Shown piece after piece: positions 8,827 through 16,949 of a DNA stretch of 64,000 nucleotides. The DNA comes from Promicromonospora sukumoe 327MFSha3.1. Its GTDB lineage: Bacteria > Actinomycetota > Actinomycetes > Actinomycetales > Cellulomonadaceae. The position numbers and the translations under genes are program-made. How positions within the stretch are numbered: the first letter of the stretch is position 1; the number at the start of each line of letters is the position of its first letter. The notes beneath the pieces were generated by a model. That model ran no database searches. It worked only from the letters and a program-made list of their open reading frames with translations, and was not told the DNA's origin. The stretch lies in assembly GCF_000385135.1 (NCBI RefSeq), contig NZ_ARQM01000010.1:62001-126000 (forward strand), in the 5' to 3' direction.

Positions 8827-8970
8827 GCGAACTGAGCGGACCGAGCGCATTGGGCGAACCGAGTGCACTGAGCGGATCGGGCGGATCGAGTTGGCGGCGT
8901 GGAACGGGCGGACTGAGCAGATCGAGCTGGCGGACGGGATCGAGCGGGCGGCGCGAATCGACCGGGCCTA
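8827..8970. repeat. Degenerate GAGCGGA-type direct repeats
   Basis: Loosely repeated 9-18 bp units of the type GAGCGGAtCG/GAGCGaACTG fill the gap between the convergent CGNR gene and kinase gene. Nothing coding is seen, and the repeats are too imperfect and short-spaced to be a CRISPR. Confidence 0.6.
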
Positions 8971-8993
8971 GTTAACCCGGCGGACCGGGCGTA

Positions 8994-9677
8994 TCAGCTG
9001 ACGGTGTAGCGGGTCCGGCCCGAGGCCATGGCGGCGACGATCGCCTCTGCCACTCCGGCGACATCGTCCGGCAGATCGCGCAGCACAGCCCCGGGCGGGA
9101 TGGCCGAGCCCGTCGAGCCCGCAGGGCCTGCCGAGCCGGCGGGGCCTCCTGGACTTTCTGAGCCGAGGAAGCCGCCAGGGCCGTCCGACCCGCTCGGACC
9201 CGCGGGGTCGACCGCACCGGGCTTCGTCGCCCGGGCGAAGTCCTCGTACATGTGCCGGGCCGCGTCGAGATCCGTGAAACCGTGGCCCGTGCGCGTCTCG
9301 ACCCGCTTCAGGCAGGTCTCCACGGGCGGGAGCAGCACCACGTAGTCGAGTGCCTCGACGCCGCTCAGCCGGGCGAACGTCGGCAGGAACCACGGGCCGA
9401 TGACGCCGTCGTAGACCACGGCCATGCCACCCGCCGCGAAGCCGCCCGCGGCGGCCGCCGCGGCGCGGACGGTCGTGTCGTTCTGGGCGTGCGACTCCGG
9501 GAGCCACGGCGGGATCATCCCGCGCCGCAGGAACCGGAAGAACGCGTCGCCCTCCACCAGGACGCTCGGCTCCCACAGGTCGGCCAGGGCCTCCGACACC
9601 GTGGACTTGCCCGAGCCGGGCGGGCCGGTCACGACGAGCAGCCCCGGGGTGACGTCGGCGGCCGTTGCCCCGCTCAT
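8994..9677 (-). CDS. P-loop kinase / AAA-type ATPase
   Basis: A 227-residue small-molecule kinase-like P-loop protein. Walker A is GPPGSGKS at 18-25 near the N-terminus, an acidic VEGDAFF follows at the substrate pocket, and a YDGVIGPWF segment resembles the Walker B region of shikimate/gluconate-kinase-like folds. Residues about 160-200 are a collagen-like Gly-Pro/Ser repeat interrupting the C-terminal part. The start ATG overlaps the stop of the APH-like gene upstream (ATGA at 9674-9677), so the two are translationally coupled. The substrate is unknown. Because of the coupling it may phosphorylate a related hydroxylated small molecule (inference). Confidence 0.72.
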   Translation of the reverse strand: MSGATAADVTPGLLVVTGPPGSGKSTVSEALADLWEPSVLVEGDAFFRFLRRGMIPPWLPESHAQNDTTVRAAAAAAGGFAAGGMAVVYDGVIGPWFLPTFARLSGVEALDYVVLLPPVETCLKRVETRTGHGFTDLDAARHMYEDFARATKPGAVDPAGPSGSDGPGGFLGSESPGGPAGSAGPAGSTGSAIPPGAVLRDLPDDVAGVAEAIVAAMASGRTRYTVS

Positions 9678-10459
9678 CCGAGGTCCCACAGGAAGCGGTA
9701 GTAGGCCACGCGGTCCGGGTCCTCGTCTATGCCGTAGCCCTCGTAGACCAGGTGGTCGTAACCCTCGCCGTAGTTCCAGGCGAGGCTGTAGGTCGCGACG
9801 GCGAGGTCGGCCCAGCGGTCGCCGACGCCGAGGCCGCCGAGGTCCACGTGCCCGGCCCACGCGCCGTCGTCGGCGAGCAGGGTGTTGGGCGCGCAGGCGT
9901 CACCGTGGCAGACCACGAGGCGGTCGTGGTCGGGAGCGCCGGCGGCACGGGCCCGCGCCTCGACCGACCAGCCGACGGCGGCGTGACCTCGTGCGGCACG
10001 GTCCTCGGCGATGGCGATCCGGTCCTCGACGCTCCAGGTCCAAGGGCACTCCTCGACCGGCAGGACGTCGTGGAGCGCCCGGAGCCCGGCCCCAATGGCG
10101 CGGGCTGCAGTCTCGGGTTCCGCCAGCCACCGCGGGTCGACGGCGGAGCGACCGGGCATCGCGACCGTGACCAGCCACTGCGCCTCGTCGTCGGACCCCA
10201 CCTCGAGCACCTCCGGCACCGGCGTGTACGGCGTTGCCCAGCGCATCCGAGCGGCCTCGTTGGTCAGGTCGACGCGCTCGGTCGTGGCCCGGTCGTTATA
10301 GGGCATCCACTTGACGAAGTAGGGGCGCCGCTGCACGCCGGGGTCGACCCGGAACGTGAGGCCGCCCAGCTCGTTGCGCCAGGCCGGGGTGATGAGTCCG
10401 TCGCCGGCCAGGTCGCGCACGACGTCGGGCACCGAGGCCGCTTCGGTGGGGATGGTCAT
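9674..10459 (-). CDS. APH(3')-like aminoglycoside phosphotransferase
   Basis: A 261-residue protein, the length of classical APH(3') kinases. Visible motifs are the ATP-binding Lys in YFVKWMP (Lys50), the catalytic loop HGDACAPN at 185-192 (Asp187, Asn192), the Mg-binding VDLGGLGVGDRWADLA (Asp206), and the C-terminal YGIDEDPDRVAYYRFLWDL typical of APH(3'). This supports ATP-dependent phosphorylation of an aminoglycoside or similar sugar hydroxyl; whether it gives resistance is unknown. The ATG at 10457-10459 has CACGCT 6 bp upstream, a possible leaderless -10. It is divergent from the DUF418 gene and coupled to the downstream P-loop kinase. A longer paralogue is at 11957-13246. Confidence 0.88.
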   Translation of the reverse strand: MTIPTEAASVPDVVRDLAGDGLITPAWRNELGGLTFRVDPGVQRRPYFVKWMPYNDRATTERVDLTNEAARMRWATPYTPVPEVLEVGSDDEAQWLVTVAMPGRSAVDPRWLAEPETAARAIGAGLRALHDVLPVEECPWTWSVEDRIAIAEDRAARGHAAVGWSVEARARAAGAPDHDRLVVCHGDACAPNTLLADDGAWAGHVDLGGLGVGDRWADLAVATYSLAWNYGEGYDHLVYEGYGIDEDPDRVAYYRFLWDLG

Positions 10460-10616
10460 GGGGTCAGCGTGGCAGACCGGGTCGCCGGACCACGAGGTGA
10501 TTTCCGCGCCCGCGTGCGGCGTGCCGGTCTCGCCTCCTCCGAAGGATGTACGCGCGCCCGCAGAGATCGCCCGAACGGCCGACGCCGCGGCGGTCCGGCC
10601 GGGACAGGCTCGGGCC

Positions 10617-11978
10617 ATGGCCACCAACCCGTCATCGAGCACGTCATCACCGCAGGCGTCATCACCGCAGGCGTCGGCATCGCCGGAGTCGGCTCCGCCG
10701 GAGTCAGTGCCACCGGAGTCAGCGCCGCCGGAGTCTGCGCTGCCCGAGTCTGCGGTGTCGGCGTCAGCATTGCCGGCGACGACGTCGTCAGGTCCAACGG
10801 TCGCGACCGGGCGGATCCTCGCGCTCGACGTCCTGCGGGGGATCGCGATCCTGGGCACGCTCGCCAGCAACGTCTGGCTGTTCAGCACCCCGGGCGGCCC
10901 GGCCGCGTGGATCTCCGACGGGTTCGCGACGGACGACCCGGCGCGGACGGTGCTGCAGGCCCTGTCCAACGGGAAGTTCCTCGCGCTGCTCACGCTGCTG
11001 TTCGGCGTGGGGCTCGAGCTGCAGTACCGGTCGATGGTGCGGCGCGGTATGCCGTGGCCCGGCCGGTACCTGCTGCGCGCCGGGATCCTCCTGGTCGAGG
11101 GGTTCCTGCACTACGTCCTCGTCTTCGAGTTCGACGTGCTGATGGGGTACGCGATCGCGTCCGTGCTCGCCGCCTACCTGATCGGGCGCAGCGACCGGGT
11201 GGTGCGAATCTGGGGCGGCGTGGTGGCCGGCGTGTACGTCGTGGCGATCGCGGGCCTCACCGCGCTCCTGGCCGTGACCTCGGACGCGTCCACGGCCGGT
11301 GCGTCCACGGCCGGTGCGTCCGGGACCGGGGGCGGGGCCTCCCTGTCGACGGCGAGCTGGCTGGACCAGGTCCTCGTGCGGCTCACCTACATGGACGTGT
11401 TCCGGATCGAGCTGCTCCTGATCGTCCCTTCGGCCACCGTCCTGTTCCTGGTGGGCTCGCGCCTCGTGCGCGCCGGCATGTTCTCCATGACGCCGGACGG
11501 CGCGCGGCTGCGTCGTCGGCTCGCGTGGGTCGGGCTCGGGGTCGGCATCCCGCTGAACGCGCTGACGACCTGGGCCGGGCCGACCTGGGTGCTTGTCGAC
11601 CGGTACCTGGTCCCGCCGCTGGTGGCCCTGGGCATCCTCGCGCTCGGCACCACGCTCGTCGCCCGTGGGCAGTCCGGGCGCGGGCGGGGGCGCGGGCTTG
11701 AGGGCGGGCCGGGGAGCAGGCCGGGTCTGCTGCGGCGCGGCGTCGAGGGGATCGGGCGGACGGCGCTGTCCTGCTACGTGCTCCAGAACGTGCTCGCCTC
11801 GGTGATCTGCTACGACTGGGGTCTCGGCCTCGCGGGCGGTGACGCGTGGCAGGTCGTGCTGATCTGGGCGGTCATCTCGCTGATCCTCCTGGTGGCGGCG
11901 CCCCTGTGGCTGCGTCGGTGGCCGCGCGGCCCGATCGAGCTCGTGATGCACCGGGTCTACGACGCGCGGCGCAGGTGA
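10617..11978 (+). CDS. DUF418-domain membrane protein (YeiB-like)
   Basis: A 453-residue membrane protein. The first 60 residues are Ser/Pro/Ala repeats (SSPQASSPQAS, PPES units). ILALDVLRGIAILGTL then starts the membrane core of about ten helices, with an invariant-looking DVLRG motif. The C-terminal DUF418 region includes ALSCYVLQNV. A 20-residue Ala/Gly/Thr insertion sits near residue 225. YeiB/DUF418 proteins are related to acyl-transferring membrane proteins and are thought to modify or transport cell-surface molecules, but the function is unproven. The ATG at 10617 has CAGGCT 6 bp upstream, a weak leaderless -10. It lies between two APH(3')-like genes. Confidence 0.83.
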   Translation: MATNPSSSTSSPQASSPQASASPESAPPESVPPESAPPESALPESAVSASALPATTSSGPTVATGRILALDVLRGIAILGTLASNVWLFSTPGGPAAWISDGFATDDPARTVLQALSNGKFLALLTLLFGVGLELQYRSMVRRGMPWPGRYLLRAGILLVEGFLHYVLVFEFDVLMGYAIASVLAAYLIGRSDRVVRIWGGVVAGVYVVAIAGLTALLAVTSDASTAGASTAGASGTGGGASLSTASWLDQVLVRLTYMDVFRIELLLIVPSATVLFLVGSRLVRAGMFSMTPDGARLRRRLAWVGLGVGIPLNALTTWAGPTWVLVDRYLVPPLVALGILALGTTLVARGQSGRGRGRGLEGGPGSRPGLLRRGVEGIGRTALSCYVLQNVLASVICYDWGLGLAGGDAWQVVLIWAVISLILLVAAPLWLRRWPRGPIELVMHRVYDARRR

Positions 11979-13246
11979 TGCTGTGGGCCGGTGCGCCGGC
12001 GAGGACGTTCCGCGCGGCGTACCCGGACCGCCTCCTCAGCGTCCCACAGCGCCCGGTAGTAGGCCGTCCGGTCGGGGTCGGGCGCCACGCCGTAGGCGGC
12101 CAGCACCAGCGGCTCCAGGCCGGGACCGTAGCGGCGGGTGACGCTGCGCGTGGTGACGGCGATGTCCGACCAGCGGTCGGCCACACCCAGGTCGCCGACG
12201 TCGACGTGGGCTGCGAACCGGCCGGCGCCGTCCAGCAGGGTGTTCGGGACCGTGGCGTCACCGTGGCACACGACGAGGCGGTCGACGGGCGGCGGGTCGG
12301 CCAGGGCGGCGGGGAACCGGCCGCGGTCTTGTCCGGTGGGCGCGGAAGGCACGCCGGGCGCGGAGGGCGCGCCGGATGCGGAGGATGCGCTGGGCGCGGA
12401 GGACGCGCTGGAAACGCGGGGCGCGGCGGATGCGGAGGACGTCGAGAACGTGGCGGGGCTTGCGGAAGCTGCGGGCTCGGGCGGCGGGTTTCCCCGGTGC
12501 GCCGGGACTGTTGAAACTCCTGAGATCACCGCGGGCGAGGTGATCCCCGATGCCGAAGCCGCTGGGGCTGCGGAGGCCGCCGGGACCGTCGACGCCGCCG
12601 GGGCAACGGCCGGCCCGAGGCCGACACCACGCAGGGCCGCTACCCGCAGCTCCGCAGTGCGGATGAACGGGCAGGTGTCCGTCGGGAGCGCATCGTGGAA
12701 CCGGCGCAGCCCCATCCCGATCGCGATCGCCGACCGCTGGGCGAGGATGCGCCACCGGGGCTCGATGGCGGACGTCGCGATCGCGTCCCCTGCCTCGACG
12801 GCCTCGGTGAGGAGCCAGGCGCCGTGCGCGTCGCGCCCGACGTCGAGCACCCGGGGAACCGCGGTGAAAGTGCCGGCCCAGATGAGCCGGTCGGCCTCGG
12901 CGACCGGGTCAGGGCAGGACGACGAGCGGGGCACCCACTTGAGGTACGAGCACTTGGCATACCGGTGCCCGGGGCGCGGGCTCCGGAGACGCCGGCCCCC
13001 GGAGTGCTGATTCTGGAGGCGCTGACCGCTGGAGTACCGGCTCCCGGGGAACGGATCCGGTGCTGTCCGGGAAGTCGCCGCGCCCGACGCCGTCCGCGGG
13101 TCCTCGAGCCGGGCGGTGAAACCGCCGTACTCGTTGCGCCACACGGGAACGACCGTCGTGCCCGGCCGCAGTCGTCCGGCCAGGATGTGCACGACGGGCG
13201 GTACTTCGACGGGTGTCGGACTGATGCCGACCAGCGCGCTCGACAC
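11957..13246 (-). CDS. APH(3')-like kinase expanded by two low-complexity insertions
   Basis: A 429-residue paralogue of the APH at 9674-10459. The fold markers are present: Lys103 (SYLKWVP), HGDATVPN at 328-335, VDVGDLGVADRWSDIA (Asp349) and the YRALWDAE end. Compared with the 261-residue paralogue, about 45 extra residues lie between the N-terminal strand and Lys103 (about 51-97). About 100 more, almost all Ala/Ser/Pro/Gly, lie just before the catalytic loop (about 209-318). A 25-residue basic tail is added. Catalytic residues are intact, so the protein could be active if the insertions loop out. The GTG start has GACGAT 7 bp upstream. It overlaps the end of the DUF418 gene by 22 bp, convergently. 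Confidence 0.82.
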   Translation of the reverse strand: MSSALVGISPTPVEVPPVVHILAGRLRPGTTVVPVWRNEYGGFTARLEDPRTASGAATSRTAPDPFPGSRYSSGQRLQNQHSGGRRLRSPRPGHRYAKCSYLKWVPRSSSCPDPVAEADRLIWAGTFTAVPRVLDVGRDAHGAWLLTEAVEAGDAIATSAIEPRWRILAQRSAIAIGMGLRRFHDALPTDTCPFIRTAELRVAALRGVGLGPAVAPAASTVPAASAAPAASASGITSPAVISGVSTVPAHRGNPPPEPAASASPATFSTSSASAAPRVSSASSAPSASSASGAPSAPGVPSAPTGQDRGRFPAALADPPPVDRLVVCHGDATVPNTLLDGAGRFAAHVDVGDLGVADRWSDIAVTTRSVTRRYGPGLEPLVLAAYGVAPDPDRTAYYRALWDAEEAVRVRRAERPRRRTGPQHHLRRAS

Positions 13247-13343
13247 CGCACCATCGTCCCATAGAGCGGGTGAAAAATGCCTCCGGGTTCGCGGTGTGGG
13301 CGGGCACTGGGCAACACGGGGTGACGGCTGCTCGGGGGTGCCG

Positions 13344-13640
13344 TCAACGCGTGAGCGGCACCGACGCGTGGGAATCGCCCTTGCGTGAGCGTCCTGCGAG
13401 GTCTGCCTTTACGAGGTCTGCCTTGGCGACGTCTGCCCTTGCGAGCCCTGCCCTTGCGAGCCCTGCCCTTGCGAGCCCTGCCCTTGCGAGCCCTGCCCTT
13501 GCGAGCCCTGCCCTTGCGAGGTCGCTCCCTTGCGGCCTCTGTCCCTTTTCGAGAGTGGCTCCTTCGCGGTCCTTTCGCCTTGCGAGCGCTCGGAACGCGT
13601 CCGGGGCCGGATGTCCGACGCGTGTTTTTGCGTCGGGCAC
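13344..13640 (-). CDS. Doubtful small pentapeptide-repeat-like ORF
   Basis: A 98-residue frame whose centre repeats AGLAR about five times and then gives ADVAK, ADLVK and ADLAG, which fit the pentapeptide-repeat rule A(D/N)LXX. The five-residue period comes straight from the 15-bp DNA repeat. The GTG at 13638-13640 has neither a Shine-Dalgarno nor a -10 hexamer at leaderless spacing. The other strand is also open. It may be a decayed or emerging gene, or only repeat DNA. Confidence 0.2.
   Translation of the reverse strand: MPDAKTRVGHPAPDAFRALARRKDREGATLEKGQRPQGSDLARAGLARAGLARAGLARAGLARAGLARADVAKADLVKADLAGRSRKGDSHASVPLTR
13396..13531. repeat. 15-bp tandem repeat array (about 9 units)
   Basis: Five perfect copies of GCGAGCCCTGCCCTT at 13441-13515 are flanked by three diverged units (13396-13440) and one diverged unit (13516-13531). 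All three frames stay in register across units, so open frames arise on both strands. Confidence 0.92.
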
Positions 13641-13805
13641 CCGGCCCGGGACAGTGCGGTGCGGCCCTCGGATGGTGCCGTGTGGCCCGAGGTGGAACGG
13701 TGCCGTGCATTCTCGGGCAGTGCGTTCTCGGGCAGCGTGATGAGGTCCGGCGATGCAGCGTGATGTGGTCCGGCGATGCGGTCCGGTGTGAGAGGTCGAG
13801 TCCGG

Positions 13806-14450
13806 TCAGACCGCGCTCAGGGCGCCTGCGCCCAGCTTCTTCGTGCCGAGGGTGGCAGGGGCCTGCGAGTCCGACTCCGCCGGGGCGTCGGCCGCGGCCG
13901 AGCCGGACACCGTGACGTCGACGCACTGGTAGAACGCGTTCACGGTGTCGGCGATGTTCCAACGGGCGAAGATGGTGTGGTCGCCCGCGGGCAGGCCGCT
14001 CAGCGTGTGCTCGACGGTCGCGCCGGGCTGTGCGCCGCCGTCGTCGAACGTCTTGAAGAGCTGGCCGTCGACGAAGTACTCCCAGGTGGACGTGGAGTGC
14101 CGGGCGGTGATCTGCCAGCGGAACGTGGTGTCGCCGCTGATGGTCGTGCGCGGCCAGGCCAGCGAGTCGTTGTCGAGCACGGTGAAGCCGCTGCCGCCCG
14201 AGCACTGCGTGGAGCCCTTCGGTGCCTCGACGCTCTGCGGCTCGTACTGGAGACCGCCGCAGTCGAAGCTCACGGCGCCCGTGGCGCAGTGGTCCGCGCG
14301 GCTCGGCGGGCTGGTGATCCAGCCGTGGGCCTGCGCCTGCGGCAGCAGGGCGCTCGGGGCGGAGACGAGGAATGCTCCCGCGAGTGCCAGGGCGGCGAGC
14401 GCGGAGAGCAGGAGTCGGGTCGGCGGGCTGGCGGTGCGTGCACGATTCAC
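13806..14450 (-). CDS. Secreted AA10 lytic polysaccharide monooxygenase
   Basis: A 214-residue copper monooxygenase that oxidatively cleaves chitin or cellulose outside the cell. A signal peptide (about 1-41) ends in AQA, exposing the mature N-terminal His42 in HGWITSPPSR, the first ligand of the copper histidine brace. His118 in ARHSTSTWEYF is the second, and Phe173 in AFYQC probably fills the axial site. Cysteines at about 55, 64, 83 and 176 suggest two disulfides. There is no separate carbohydrate-binding module, only a 30-residue tail ending in KKLGAGALSAV. The GTG start is preceded by GGAAGG at proper spacing. Five 18-bp repeats lie just upstream. It is a tandem paralogue of 14957-15583. 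Confidence 0.93.
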   Translation of the reverse strand: MNRARTASPPTRLLLSALAALALAGAFLVSAPSALLPQAQAHGWITSPPSRADHCATGAVSFDCGGLQYEPQSVEAPKGSTQCSGGSGFTVLDNDSLAWPRTTISGDTTFRWQITARHSTSTWEYFVDGQLFKTFDDGGAQPGATVEHTLSGLPAGDHTIFARWNIADTVNAFYQCVDVTVSGSAAADAPAESDSQAPATLGTKKLGAGALSAV

Positions 14451-14464
14451 GGTGATGCCTTCCG

Positions 14465-14553
14465 TTGTTCGAGCGGGCCGTTTCGTTCGAGCGGTCCGTC
14501 TTGTTCGAGCGGTCCGTCTTGTTCGAGCGGGCCGTTTGTTCGAGTGGACTGCT
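14465..14553. repeat. 18-bp direct repeats upstream of the monooxygenase start
   Basis: GTTCGAGCGG recurs at 14467, 14485, 14503, 14521 and (as GTTCGAGTGG) 14538, a period of 18, 18, 18 and 17 bp. The array begins about 15 bp upstream of the GTG start codon of the minus-strand AA10 gene, so it lies in its 5' leader or promoter. Confidence 0.88.
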
Positions 14554-14833
14554 GGTCCGGACGCGGTTCGGCGGTCGGCCGGGGCTGCGCTGGACCGGCG
14601 GGTGAAATTCGGTGCTGGCATCGAACCTAGGAAATGTTCGCGTTGGTGACAATGAGGGTGAATTCGTACGCGGTTCCCCGTATTTCGGCACCTGGGCGGC
14701 CTCGGACCGGCACGTGGCCTGCCTCGGATCGGCCTCGAATCGGCGTCGGATCGGCACGTGGCCTGCCTCGAATCGGCCCCGGATCGGCGTCTGTCCGGCC
14801 TTGGATCGACGTCCGGCCGGCAGCCGAACGCGA

Positions 14834-14870
14834 GAGCGGCCGGCGTCCCGAGTCGGGACACCGGCCGCTC
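14834..14870 (-). terminator. Probable terminator of the second monooxygenase gene
   Basis: An inverted repeat with outer arms GAGCGGCCGG/CCGGCCGCTC and inner arms GTCCCG/CGGGAC, one mismatch between them and a 3-nt loop, lies 87 bp downstream of the AA10 stop at 14957. Confidence 0.65.
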
Positions 14871-14956
14871 AGTGCGGACTCTGCTGTGGTTCGCGCTCTG
14901 GTTCGCGCTGTGGTTCGTGCTCTGGTTCGGGCTGCTGTTCGGACCTCAGCGAACCG

Positions 14957-15583
14957 TCACAGCTGCGCGGCCAGCAGGCGCCCTCCGCCCAGCTGCCGGT
15001 CGGCGTCGACCGCGGTCTTGGCGGCGCTGGACCCTCCGCCGATGTTCACGTCCATGCAGGCGTAGAAAGCCATGGCGGTGTCGTACACGTTCCAGCGGGC
15101 GAGGATCGTGTGGTTGCCGCTCGGCAGGCCCGAGAGCGTGTGGGTGACGGTCGCGGGCGGCGTCGCCCCGTTGTCGTTCACGGTCTTGAACAGCCGGCCG
15201 TCCACGAAGTACTCCCAGCTGGCCGTGCGGTGGAAGGCGGTCAGCGTCCACTGGAAGGTGTGCGTGCTGCCGATGTTCGTGCGGGGCCAGGCCAGCGAGG
15301 CGTTGTCGAGCGTGGTGAAGCGGCTGCCCCCCGAGCAGAGCATGGACCCCTTCGGCGCCTCGACGCTCTGCGGCTCCCATTCGACGCCGTTGCAGGACCA
15401 GCTCACCGTCCGCTTGGCGCAGTGGTCCTGGCGGCTCGGCGGCGAGACGACCCAACCGTGGGCCTCGGCCTTGGGGGTCATGGCGCTGGGTGTGGCGACC
15501 AGCGCCGTCAGGGTCAGGGCCAGCACGGCGAAGATGCCGAGCACGACTCGGGTGACGGGTGTGTGCGGTGCGATTGCTCTCAT
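14957..15583 (-). CDS. Secreted AA10 lytic polysaccharide monooxygenase (second copy)
   Basis: A 208-residue tandem paralogue of the gene at 13806-14450. The signal peptide ends KAEA, and His42 of HGWVVSPPSR becomes the mature N-terminus. His118 in AFHRTASWEYF completes the copper brace, and MAFYACMD gives the axial Phe. The segment EAPKGS and the cysteine positions are shared with the first copy. The C-terminus is again a short tail ending RQLGGGRLLAAQL, with no carbohydrate-binding module. The ATG at 15581-15583 is preceded by GAGGTGA. The pair probably attacks chitin or cellulose jointly with hydrolases encoded elsewhere. Loop differences may give different substrates (inference). Confidence 0.93.
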   Translation of the reverse strand: MRAIAPHTPVTRVVLGIFAVLALTLTALVATPSAMTPKAEAHGWVVSPPSRQDHCAKRTVSWSCNGVEWEPQSVEAPKGSMLCSGGSRFTTLDNASLAWPRTNIGSTHTFQWTLTAFHRTASWEYFVDGRLFKTVNDNGATPPATVTHTLSGLPSGNHTILARWNVYDTAMAFYACMDVNIGGGSSAAKTAVDADRQLGGGRLLAAQL

Positions 15584-15769
15584 GGCGCTCACCTCGTGAT
15601 CTGAAGTTGGGAAGTACCTGGACTGCTCCTGAGTGCTTGGGTGCGACGATCTGACGCTAGAAAAGGGCGGTACCCGGCGACAAGTAGGGCAACTACGTAC
15701 TCGGGTGCGGGTACGTGTAAGCAGTTCGGGGCACGTTTTCGGCGGAATGGCGCCCCGGCGCCACGCCGG

Positions 15770-16810
<1,041 letters not shown>

Positions 16811-16937
16811 CGGTCCAGGGTACGGCGGCACCCGGACACGCCTGGACTCGCGGCCCTGCCCACGGCCCCGTCCCAAGCCCGACGCCACGGCCCCGCCCCG
16901 CCGTCGGCCCCGCCGTCGCCCCGCAGGGCGGACGCCG

Positions 16938-16943
16938 TAAGGT
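16938..16943 (+). promoter_or_regulatory. -10 element TAAGGT, leaderless start
   Basis: It ends 6 bp before the ATG of the aldo/keto reductase at 16950; no Shine-Dalgarno is present. Confidence 0.6.
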
Positions 16944-16949
16944 GCGACC

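Larger units (their letters stand above)
13247..13805. other. 559-bp intergenic region, repeat-rich
   Basis: The stretch between the expanded APH gene and the first polysaccharide monooxygenase gene is downstream of the latter. Its main content is a 15-bp tandem array (13396-13531). Open frames on both strands are produced by that array. Only the minus-strand frame 13344-13640 looks even slightly protein-like. The segment next to 13246 carries the promoter of the APH gene. Confidence 0.65.
14451..14956. other. 506-bp repeat-rich spacer between the two monooxygenase genes
   Basis: From left to right it holds the RBS of the first gene, five 18-bp GTTCGAGCGG repeats (14465-14553), a stretch of imperfect ATCGGC/CACGTGGCCTGCCTCG direct repeats (about 14700-14800), a strong hairpin (14834-14870), and 12-bp TGGTTCGCGCTC-type repeats (about 14885-14940). 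No gene is seen. Confidence 0.7.

Noticed and set aside
13385-13915. Plus-strand Leu-Pro-Leu-Arg-Ala repeat protein over the 15-bp array
   Set aside because: Only the repeat sustains the frame. It runs into the monooxygenase gene and has no start signal.
14465-14553. Possible CRISPR array
   Set aside because: The 18-bp period leaves only 8 bp between the 10-bp repeats, with no variable spacers and no cas genes in the window.
12640-14757. A 705-residue minus-strand frame spanning the APH gene and monooxygenase region
   Set aside because: It crosses two well-supported genes in another frame, and its centre is just the 15-bp repeat read as Arg-Lys-Gly-Arg-Ala.
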